In this document: in pieces, positions 54,877-61,697 of the stretch
Layout: the number at the start of each line of letters is the position of its first letter
Position numbering within the stretch: the stretch's first letter is position 1
Assembly (NCBI GenBank): GCA_934121925.1
Contig: CAKOVK010000008.1
Span: forward strand, 1 to 61,697
Direction: 5' to 3'
Source of the DNA: an uncultured Clostridia bacterium
GTDB taxonomy: Bacteria > Bacillota > Clostridia > TANB77 > CAG-508
Length of the DNA stretch: 61,697 nucleotides
The notes under the pieces: model-generated
Database searches by the model: none
What the model was told of the DNA's origin: nothing
The model's input: the letters and a program-made list of their open reading frames with translations, nothing else
Made by a program: the position numbers and the translations under genes

Positions 54877-56259
54877 ATGGAAGAAACAATTGCTGCAATA
54901 TCAACAGCACCAGGAACAGCAGGCATCGGTATAATAAGAATGTCTGGAAAAGATGTTTTTAGTATCTTAAAAAAAATATTTAAACCAATTAAAGAAGAAC
55001 CAATAGAAAAGATTAATGGTTATACAATAAAATATGGAAAAATTTTCAATCCAGAAACAAATGAAATAGTTGATGAAGTATTAGTTTCATATTTTAAAGA
55101 ACCAAAAAGTTATACACAGGAAAATATGTGCGAAATAAATTCACATGGTGGAACAATAGTAGTTAGAAAAATATTAGAATTATGCTTGAAAAATGGGGCT
55201 CAAATGGCAGAACCAGGAGAGTTTACTAAACGTGCATTTTTGAATGGAAGAATAGACCTAGCAAAGGCCGAAGCAGTGGTAAACTTAATAAATGCAAAAT
55301 CTGAAAAAGAAACAAAAGCATCTATAAATCAATTAGAAGGTAATTTATCTTTAGAAATAAAAAGAATTAAAAAAATGATTCTTTCTTTACTTGCAGATAT
55401 AGAAGCTTCTATAGATTATCCGGAATATGATGAAGCAGAAGATGTTTCTAACAATAAAGCTTTAACAAAATTGGATGAAATACAAAAGGAATTAGAAAAA
55501 TTAAATAAGAGTTTTGAAACAGGAAAAATAATAAAAGATGGTATTAAAGTAGTTATAATAGGAAAACCAAACAGTGGAAAATCTTCACTATTAAATGCTA
55601 TTTTAAAGGAAGATAGAGCAATTGTAACAGATATTGAGGGAACTACAAGAGATACAATAGAAGAATTTGTTACAATAGATGGAATACCTTTTAAATTTGT
55701 GGATACTGCAGGAATAAGAAAAGCAGATAACAAAGTAGAAGAAATAGGAATAGAAAAATCTAAAAAAGTTGCTAAAGAAAGTGATTTAATAATTGCAATG
55801 TTTGATAATTCTAAAAAGCTTACTAAAGAAGATGAAGAAATTTTAGAGTTTATAAAAGATAAAACTGCAATTATAATTTTAAACAAAATAGATTTGAAAG
55901 AAAGTATTTTGGAGCAAGAAGAAAAAATAATAAATAGCGGTAAAGATGTGATAAAAATTTCTTTGCTCTCAAATTGCGATTTAAGCGGCTTTTATAAGGA
56001 ATTAAACATGTTGTTCGAATTAAATAAAATAAACCCTGACAACGAAATTATAATCACAGAAATGAGACATAAGAAATTAATAGAAGATGCAATTGAACAT
56101 ACAGAAAATGCAAAGAAAACAATTTTAGATAATATACCAATAGATATTATTTCAATAAACATAAAAGAAATAATAGAAGATTTATCAAAAATTACAGGAG
56201 AAAATGTAACAGAAGATGTTATAAATGAAATCTTTTCTAAATTCTGTTTAGGAAAATGA
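54877..56259 (+). CDS. mnmE: tRNA modification GTPase MnmE
   Basis: The protein has 460 residues from the ATG at 54877 (AAAGGAG upstream); a longer frame reads through the hairpin repeat and is rejected. The N-terminal domain begins METIAAIST-like (MEETIAAISTAPG). The G domain has GKPNSGKSSLLN, DTAGIRK and NKIDL. The C terminus is FCLGK, matching the C(I/L)GK end. With MnmG it modifies the wobble U34 of tRNAs, including Lys and Glu. Confidence 0.97.
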   Translation: MEETIAAISTAPGTAGIGIIRMSGKDVFSILKKIFKPIKEEPIEKINGYTIKYGKIFNPETNEIVDEVLVSYFKEPKSYTQENMCEINSHGGTIVVRKILELCLKNGAQMAEPGEFTKRAFLNGRIDLAKAEAVVNLINAKSEKETKASINQLEGNLSLEIKRIKKMILSLLADIEASIDYPEYDEAEDVSNNKALTKLDEIQKELEKLNKSFETGKIIKDGIKVVIIGKPNSGKSSLLNAILKEDRAIVTDIEGTTRDTIEEFVTIDGIPFKFVDTAGIRKADNKVEEIGIEKSKKVAKESDLIIAMFDNSKKLTKEDEEILEFIKDKTAIIILNKIDLKESILEQEEKIINSGKDVIKISLLSNCDLSGFYKELNMLFELNKINPDNEIIITEMRHKKLIEDAIEHTENAKKTILDNIPIDIISINIKEIIEDLSKITGENVTEDVINEIFSKFCLGK

Positions 56260-56285
56260 TTGAAAAATAAAAGAAGGGATAGAAT

Positions 56286-58160
56286 ATGAGTTATTACGCA
56301 GGAGATTATGAAGTAGCAGTAATAGGAGCAGGGCATGCAGGATGTGAAGCAGCACTTGCTTGTAGTAGAAAGGGGCATAAAACATTACTATTTTCAATAA
56401 GCTTAGAATGTGTTGCAAACATGCCATGCAATCCAAACATAGGAGGAACATCAAAAGGGCATTTAGTAAGAGAAATAGATGCTCTAGGTGGAGAAATGGG
56501 AAAAAACATAGATAAAACATTTATACAATCAAGAATGCTAAACACATCAAAAGGGCCAGCAGTCTATTCTTTAAGAGCTCAAGCAGATAGAAAAAAGTAT
56601 CAACAAGAAATGAAACACACATTGGAAAAACAAGACAATTTGTCAATAAAACAAGCGGAAATAGTAGATATTAAAGTAGAAGATGGAAAAGTTAAAGCAG
56701 TAGAAACAAATATTGGTGCAATATATGGAGTAAAAGCAGTAATAATAGCAACAGGAACCTATTTAAAAGGAAAAATATTTATAGGGGAAACAAATTTTGA
56801 AAGCGGGCCAGATGGAGTGTTCCCTGCAAATAAATTATCTAAATGCTTAAAAAATCTTGGAATAAAAATAGTTAGATTTAAAACAGGTACACCAGCTAGA
56901 GTGAACAAAAGAACTGTAGATTTTTCAAAAATGGAAATACAAGAGGGAGACAAAGATATAACACCATTTTCTTTTGAAAATGAACCAAAACAAATTAATC
57001 AAATTCCTTGTTATTTAACATATACAAATGAAAAAACACATGAAATAATAAGAAAAAATTTACATCGTTCACCATTATATGCTGGAGAAATAGAGGGAAC
57101 AGGACCAAGATATTGCCCATCTATAGAAGACAAAGTAGTTAGATTTAGTGATAAACCACGTCATCAAATATTTATAGAACCAATGGGAGAAAATACAGAA
57201 GAAATGTATGTACAGGGAATGAGTTCATCACTTCCAGAAGATGTACAAATAGCAATGTATAGAACAATTCCAGGTCTAGAAAATGTCGAATTTACAAGAC
57301 CAGCATATGCAATAGAATATGATGCAATTGATCCGACTCAATTAAAATTATCATTAGAATTAAAAAATATAAAAGGAATGTTTTTAGCGGGACAAACAAA
57401 TGGTACATCAGGATATGAAGAAGCTGCTGCACAAGGTATAATTGCAGGAATTAATGCAAGCTTACAGCTAGAAGGAAAAGAACCGATTATACTACATAGA
57501 TCAGATGCATATATTGGAGTTTTAATTGATGATATAGTAACAAAAGGAACAAACGAGCCATATAGAATGATGACCTCAAGGGCAGAATATAGATTATTGT
57601 TAAGACAAGATAATGCAGATTTAAGATTAACTCCAATAGGCCATGAAGTAGGGCTTATTTCAGATGAAAGATATAACAAGTTCTTAGAAAAAAAACAAAA
57701 TATTGAAAAGGAGATTGAAAGAATAAACAAAGTAACAATAAGACCAACAAAAGAAGTAAATGAATTTTTAGAAAAAAACAATTCTACTCCTATAACCACA
57801 GGTGTGAAACTAGTTGAATTATTAAAAAGGTCAGAACTTAATTATAATCAATTAAAAGAAATTGATTCAGAAAGACCAGAATTAACAAAACAAGAAGCAG
57901 AACAAGTTGAAATACAAGTAAAATATGAAGGGTATATAAAGTTACAATTAGCCCAAGTTGAAAAATTTAAAAAGCTTGAGAACAAGCGACTTCCAGAAGA
58001 TTTTGATTATAGTAATTTAAAGGGAATTAGCTTAGAAGCAAGGCAAAAATTAAATAAATTTAAACCAATTTCAATTGGGCAAGCATCAAGAATTTCGGGA
58101 ATTTCACCAGCAGATATAAGCGTTTTACTTATATATTTAGAACAATTAAAAAGAAAATAA
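56286..58160 (+). CDS. mnmG: tRNA uridine-5-carboxymethylaminomethyl modification enzyme MnmG
   Basis: The protein has 624 residues: FAD motif VIGAGHAGCEAA, CNPNIGGTSKGHLVREIDALGG split by the known active Cys region, and the C-terminal LSVLLIYLEQL-type end (ADISVLLIYLEQL). The partner of MnmE. It lies 26 bp after mnmE. Confidence 0.97.
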   Translation: MSYYAGDYEVAVIGAGHAGCEAALACSRKGHKTLLFSISLECVANMPCNPNIGGTSKGHLVREIDALGGEMGKNIDKTFIQSRMLNTSKGPAVYSLRAQADRKKYQQEMKHTLEKQDNLSIKQAEIVDIKVEDGKVKAVETNIGAIYGVKAVIIATGTYLKGKIFIGETNFESGPDGVFPANKLSKCLKNLGIKIVRFKTGTPARVNKRTVDFSKMEIQEGDKDITPFSFENEPKQINQIPCYLTYTNEKTHEIIRKNLHRSPLYAGEIEGTGPRYCPSIEDKVVRFSDKPRHQIFIEPMGENTEEMYVQGMSSSLPEDVQIAMYRTIPGLENVEFTRPAYAIEYDAIDPTQLKLSLELKNIKGMFLAGQTNGTSGYEEAAAQGIIAGINASLQLEGKEPIILHRSDAYIGVLIDDIVTKGTNEPYRMMTSRAEYRLLLRQDNADLRLTPIGHEVGLISDERYNKFLEKKQNIEKEIERINKVTIRPTKEVNEFLEKNNSTPITTGVKLVELLKRSELNYNQLKEIDSERPELTKQEAEQVEIQVKYEGYIKLQLAQVEKFKKLENKRLPEDFDYSNLKGISLEARQKLNKFKPISIGQASRISGISPADISVLLIYLEQLKRK

Positions 58161-58162
58161 AT

Positions 58163-58198
58163 TTTAATAAATGGGTCGCATTTTGAAACGGCCCAATT
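58163..58198. terminator. Weak hairpin between mnmG and rsmG
   Basis: AATGGGTCG pairs with CGGCCCAATT across a short loop with one mismatch. The T-tract is poor, so attenuation is as likely as termination. Confidence 0.4.
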
Positions 58199-58216
58199 AT
58201 ATTAAGAGGAGAAAAA

Positions 58217-58936
58217 ATGAAAGAAGAAGAATTTAATGAAAAGATGAAAGAAAGTTTAAAAGAATTAAATATAGAATTATCGGAAAAACAATTAAATCAA
58301 TTTTATAATTATATGAATATTTTAATTGAATGGAATAAAGTTATGAATTTAACAAATATAACAGAACCAGAAGAAATAATTCAGAAACATTTTGTTGATT
58401 CTTTAACTATTTTAAAAAGTATAAAAGAAAATGACTCTATTATAGATGTTGGGACAGGAGCTGGATTCCCTGGAATACCAATAAAAATAGTCTTTCCAGA
58501 AACAAGGATAACATTATTAGATTCACTAAATAAAAGAATTAAATTTTTAGAAGAAGTTATAAATAAGTTAGAATTAAAAAATATAGAAACAATACATGGA
58601 AGAGCAGAAGAAGTAGCACATAACAAAAAATATAGAGAAAAATATGATATCGCAATTGCAAGAGCAGTAGCTCCGCTAAACGTTCTAAGTGAATATTTAT
58701 TACCATTTGTGAAAATAGGTGGATATGCCATATGTATGAAAGGAGTAAAAGGAAAAGAAGAAGCAGAAGAAGGAAAAAATGCAATAAAAATTCTTGGAGG
58801 AGAAATTACAAGTAGTAGAGAATTTAATTTACCAAATACAGAAATGGCAAGAACAATTATACAAATAGAAAAAATAAAAAATACAGAAAAGAAATATCCA
58901 AGAAAGGCAGGAACACCTACAAAAATGCCATTATAA
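58217..58936 (+). CDS. rsmG: 16S rRNA (guanine527-N7)-methyltransferase RsmG
   Basis: The protein has 239 residues: MNLTNITEPEEIIQKHFVDS, the SAM motif DVGTGAGFPGIP, AIARAVAPL and a C-terminal KYPRKAGTPTKMPL, the standard RsmG end. AGAGGAG precedes the ATG. Confidence 0.97.
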   Translation: MKEEEFNEKMKESLKELNIELSEKQLNQFYNYMNILIEWNKVMNLTNITEPEEIIQKHFVDSLTILKSIKENDSIIDVGTGAGFPGIPIKIVFPETRITLLDSLNKRIKFLEEVINKLELKNIETIHGRAEEVAHNKKYREKYDIAIARAVAPLNVLSEYLLPFVKIGGYAICMKGVKGKEEAEEGKNAIKILGGEITSSREFNLPNTEMARTIIQIEKIKNTEKKYPRKAGTPTKMPL

Positions 58937-58938
58937 TC

Positions 58939-58967
58939 TGTTCCACAATTAACTAATACGTGAAACA
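58939..58967. promoter_or_regulatory. Possible split parS: two half-sites separated by 13 bp
   Basis: TGTTCCAC (58939-58946) and GTGAAACA (58960-58967) are exactly the two halves of the Firmicute parS consensus, but 13 bases separate them. They lie between rsmG and parA. Function is unproven. Confidence 0.4.
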
Positions 58968-58969
58968 AT

Positions 58970-59285
58970 TGAAACTCTAAGAAATTTTCTGTCAGACAAC
59001 ATGAAAAATAGAACAAAATTCGACAAAAATAAAATTAAAAATATTTAAAAAACTCATTGACATATTGATAATATTTTAATATTATTAATAAGCAGTGAGT
59101 TTTTTATGTAATAGGAAAGTAGAATTTTTTTATTACATAAAAGCTGCAATTGCTGTAGCCCATGGGCTTTTATTATTTTCTATAATAAAAAAGTTATGCA
59201 ACTTTCCTATTATAGAAAATTACGTTGGAATATAGATGGGAAAAAAGAAAAATGTGTCAAAGCTATTTTTCTTAGGAGGAGTAAA
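58970..59285 (+). other. parA leader with two long hairpins
   Basis: There is no gene here. TTATGTAAT/ATTACATAA (about 59106-59141) and TTTTCTATAATA/TATTATAGAAAA (about 59177-59217) are strong inverted repeats. The final 45 bases resemble the mnmE leader. The same architecture, with different stem bases, appears at 2562-2590. Confidence 0.5.
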
Positions 59286-60050
59286 ATGAGTAAAATAATC
59301 GCAGTAGTAAATCAAAAAGGTGGAGTTGGAAAGACTACGACAGCAGTAAATGTAAGCACAATATTAGCAAAAAAAGGAAAAAAAGTTTTGCTAATAGATT
59401 CAGATCCTCAGGGAAATGCAACAAGTGGAGTGGGGATAGATAAAAATACAGAAAAGTCTATTTATGATGTTATAATCAATGATGTAGAAATCAATGAAGC
59501 AATTGTACAAAGTCCTATAAAAAATCTATACGTGTGTCCTTCTAATATAAATTTAGCAGGTGCAGAAGTAGAACTTGTACCAATGATGTCAAGAGAACAA
59601 AAATTAAAAGAAAAATTAGAAAAAGTAGAAAATGATTTTCATTATATAATAATAGATTGTCCTCCATCATTAGGATTACTTACTATAAATGCATTTACAG
59701 CATCAAATTCGTTATTAATACCAATACAATGTGAGTATTATGCATTAGAAGGAGTAGGACAACTTATAAATACTGTTAATTTGGTTAGAAAACAACTTAA
59801 TAAAACTTTGTATATAGAAGGAGTAGTTCTTACTATGAATGATGCAAGAACAAATCTTTCTAATCAGGTAATTAAAGAAGTAAAAACATACTTTAAAGAT
59901 AATGTCTATAAGACAATAATACCTAGAAATGTTAAATTAAGTGAGGCACCAAGCTTTGGAATGCCAATTACTGTATATGCACCAAAATCAAAAGGCGCAA
60001 GGTGTTATGAAAAATTAACTAATGAAATAATAAAAGGTACTAGAAAATAA
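59286..60050 (+). CDS. soj: Chromosome-partitioning ATPase ParA/Soj
   Basis: The protein has 254 residues from the ATG at 59286 (AGGAGG upstream); a longer frame crosses the leader hairpins and is rejected. The deviant Walker A is KGGVGKTTT, then LLIDSDPQGNATSG and IIIDCPPSLGLL. With ParB it moves or loads origins and influences DnaA. Next to parB. Confidence 0.96.
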   Translation: MSKIIAVVNQKGGVGKTTTAVNVSTILAKKGKKVLLIDSDPQGNATSGVGIDKNTEKSIYDVIINDVEINEAIVQSPIKNLYVCPSNINLAGAEVELVPMMSREQKLKEKLEKVENDFHYIIIDCPPSLGLLTINAFTASNSLLIPIQCEYYALEGVGQLINTVNLVRKQLNKTLYIEGVVLTMNDARTNLSNQVIKEVKTYFKDNVYKTIIPRNVKLSEAPSFGMPITVYAPKSKGARCYEKLTNEIIKGTRK

Positions 60051-60085
60051 AAAAACAAATAATTTAATTAAGGAGTGATTACAAA

Positions 60086-60934
60086 ATGACAAAAAATACA
60101 GGACTAGGAAAAGGCTTAGATGCTTTGTTAGTAAGCAATATAATAGAAGAAGAAAAGGTTCAAGATGGGGAAGTTGTTCAAAAATTAAAAATAATAGATG
60201 TAGAACCAAATAGAGAACAACCTAGAAGAAATTTTGATGAAGAAGCTTTAGAAGAATTATCAAATTCTATAAAAGAATATGGGGTTATACAACCAATAAT
60301 TGTTACAAAAGAGGATAATTACTATAAAATAGTTGCAGGAGAAAGAAGATGGAGAGCTTCTAAAAAGGCTGGATTAGATGAAATACCTGCAATAGTAAGG
60401 GATTATGATAAACAAAAAAATAGTGAAATAGCATTAATAGAAAATATTCAAAGAGAAGACCTAAATCCAATAGAAAAAGCAACCGCAATAAGAGAACTTT
60501 TAGATACATACAGTTTAACACAACAACAATTAGCAGATAAATTAGGAATTAGTAGAAGTGGACTTGCAAATACCGTAAGAATACTTAATTTAGATAATAG
60601 AGTAATAGAATTAGTTAAAGATGGAAAAATAACAGAAGGCCACTGCAAAGCTTTACTTGCAATTAATGATCCAGAAAAACAATACGAAGCAGCTAAGTAT
60701 ATAATAGAAAGTGGAGATAGTGTAAGAGAAGTAGAAAAACAAATGAGAATAAAAAAGAAAACAAATCCTAAAGTTAAAAATAGATATCAACCTATTTATC
60801 AAGAAATAGAAGATTCTTTTAGAAGTTTCTTTGGAACAAAAGTAAAATTAGAAGCTAAAGAAAGAAGTGGAAAAATTATAATTCAATATTCTTCAAATGA
60901 AGATTTAGATAGAATATTAAATATAATAAAATAA
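60086..60934 (+). CDS. parB: Chromosome-partitioning protein ParB/Spo0J
   Basis: The protein has 282 residues: N-terminal GLGKGLDALL, the CTPase motif region GERRWRASKKAGL with ENIQREDLNPIE, a HTH (TQQQLADKLGISRSGLAN) and a C-terminal dimer domain. It binds parS and clamps DNA using CTP. Confidence 0.96.
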   Translation: MTKNTGLGKGLDALLVSNIIEEEKVQDGEVVQKLKIIDVEPNREQPRRNFDEEALEELSNSIKEYGVIQPIIVTKEDNYYKIVAGERRWRASKKAGLDEIPAIVRDYDKQKNSEIALIENIQREDLNPIEKATAIRELLDTYSLTQQQLADKLGISRSGLANTVRILNLDNRVIELVKDGKITEGHCKALLAINDPEKQYEAAKYIIESGDSVREVEKQMRIKKKTNPKVKNRYQPIYQEIEDSFRSFFGTKVKLEAKERSGKIIIQYSSNEDLDRILNIIK

Positions 60935-60983
60935 TTTATTGTTATAATAGGTTTTCTTAAGGAGTTTAGATAGGAGATTATGA

Positions 60984-61472
60984 ATGATAATAAATTTTTT
61001 AAAAACAGAAACATTTTTGATGATTGTTGCAGGTATGAACATATTATTACTTATTTTGTATTTTTGTAACATATTAAAATTAAAAAAAATAAATAAAAAT
61101 TATAAAATATTTATGAAAAAAATAGGTAATGGCAATAATATAGATGAGATGCTAAAAAATTATATAAATAAAGTAGATGAAGTTAGCGATAAGAACGAAG
61201 AAATTATTAATTATTGTAAAACAATTGATAATAGAATTTCATTATGCATAAAGAAAGTAGGAATGGTTAGATACAGTGCCTTTAAAGATACTGGAAGTGA
61301 TTTAAGTTTTGCTTTAGCCCTATTAAATGATAATAATGATGGAGTAATTTTAAATGGTATATATTCAAGGGAAATGTCTAATATTTATGCAAAGCAAGTA
61401 ATAGATGGAAAATGCAGTAATAAACTATCTGAAGAAGAAAGACAAGCGTTAGAAATAGCAATAAATTGTTAA
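60984..61472 (+). CDS. DUF4446 family membrane protein
   Basis: The protein has 162 residues: one N-terminal membrane helix (about 10-30), a coiled stretch, then the family motif VGMVRYSAFKDTGSDLSFALALLNDNNDGV and an end near IYSREMSNIYAKQV (pieces of the DUF4446 domain). It regularly follows parB in Clostridia. Biochemical role unknown. Confidence 0.92.
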   Translation: MIINFLKTETFLMIVAGMNILLLILYFCNILKLKKINKNYKIFMKKIGNGNNIDEMLKNYINKVDEVSDKNEEIINYCKTIDNRISLCIKKVGMVRYSAFKDTGSDLSFALALLNDNNDGVILNGIYSREMSNIYAKQVIDGKCSNKLSEEERQALEIAINC

Positions 61473-61553
61473 TGTAGGGGCAGGGCTCTGTATCCGCCCG
61501 TAAATCATAAAAAATAATTGTAATTTTGGGCAGACACAAGGCCTGCCCCTACA
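61473..61553. repeat. Imperfect inverted repeat, MITE-like
   Basis: Left arm TGTAGGGGCAGG with a following CCGCCC pairs with right arm GGGCAG...CCTGCCCCTACA (about 61528-61553). The arms are about 26 bp with a few mismatches and enclose 28 AT-rich bases. GC content is far above the surroundings. The remaining sequence to 61697 shows no gene. Confidence 0.7.
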
Positions 61554-61697
61554 ATTAGGGCGATTTCTACGGTACACCTACATTTTTGAACTGAACAGTA
61601 ACTGAAGTGGTGATTTTTACAATAAATGGTAAAATTAAGTGACGCACTTTGAAATAAAAATAGACACATAAAATTACAAATGATACAATGTGATTGA

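Overview
The window is very AT-rich (roughly a quarter GC) and reads as the chromosome of a low-GC Firmicute of the Clostridia, most likely an uncultured-type gut lineage. The evidence is the origin gene order, a T-box ahead of ileS, strong AGGAGG ribosome binding sites, a DnaD/DnaC pair, VanW, DUF1858 and DUF4446 proteins, and CD1115-type coupling-protein genes. The right half is the chromosome origin. dnaA, dnaN, recF and gyrB run leftward; rpmH, rnpA, yidD, yidC, jag, mnmE, mnmG, rsmG, parA and parB run rightward. DnaA boxes lie on both sides of dnaA.

Layout. 0.2-5.3 kb: an M14/LysM peptidase, a DMT-family membrane protein, asnS and an HtrA protease. 5.4-14.8 kb: a two-module NRPS (C-A-T-C-A-T-reductase) in an operon with a 7TM/PAS histidine kinase. 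14.8-19.3 kb: a nucleotidase-like HAD protein, a VirD4-like coupling protein, two unknown genes and a DnaJ-like chaperone. 19.5-28.8 kb: HD-GYP regulator, ABC-F, CorA, tRNA-Lys, VanW protein, XRE regulators, a carbohydrate-binding-like protein, SDR, a tRNA-Thr/Glu/Lys cluster and a DUF1858 protein. 29-33.5 kb: a rightward type IV secretion block (small membrane protein, VirD4, VirB2-like, VirB6-like, PrgI/VirB3), then DnaD and DnaC. 35-40.6 kb: ileS with T-box, and gyrA. 40.7-45.5 kb: a second, leftward T4SS block (VirB4 N-terminal-type protein, VirB4, CpaE-like ATPase, unknown protein) lying between gyrA and gyrB. 46.2-61.5 kb: the origin genes. No relaxase, integrase or transposase is visible.

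Main discovery. Eight genes appear broken by a frameshift, at nine points, and every break is the same event. The reading frame reaches an in-frame CGG codon and the conserved protein continues in the +1 frame, where the next codon is GGA or GGT (Gly). The genes are the HAD protein, both VirD4 ATPases, the DnaJ-like protein, VirB2, VirB4 (two sites), recF and rnpA. Three sites are the P-loop glycines of ATPases, and rnpA is normally essential. I checked the coding-strand CGG trinucleotides of the other recognised genes by hand: several dozen occur out of frame and none in frame. CGT and CGA are used normally. So CGG seems not to be an ordinary Arg codon here; it appears to be read with a +1 shift, or as a quadruplet CGGN = Gly. 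Standard gene calling splits all eight genes.

Other notable items: a MITE-like repeat with AATTGTAATTTG ends abutting the 3' ends of several genes; further hairpin repeats; the two half-sites of parS separated by 13 bp upstream of parA; and T4SS genes whose Shine-Dalgarno sites point to ATT or ATA starts.
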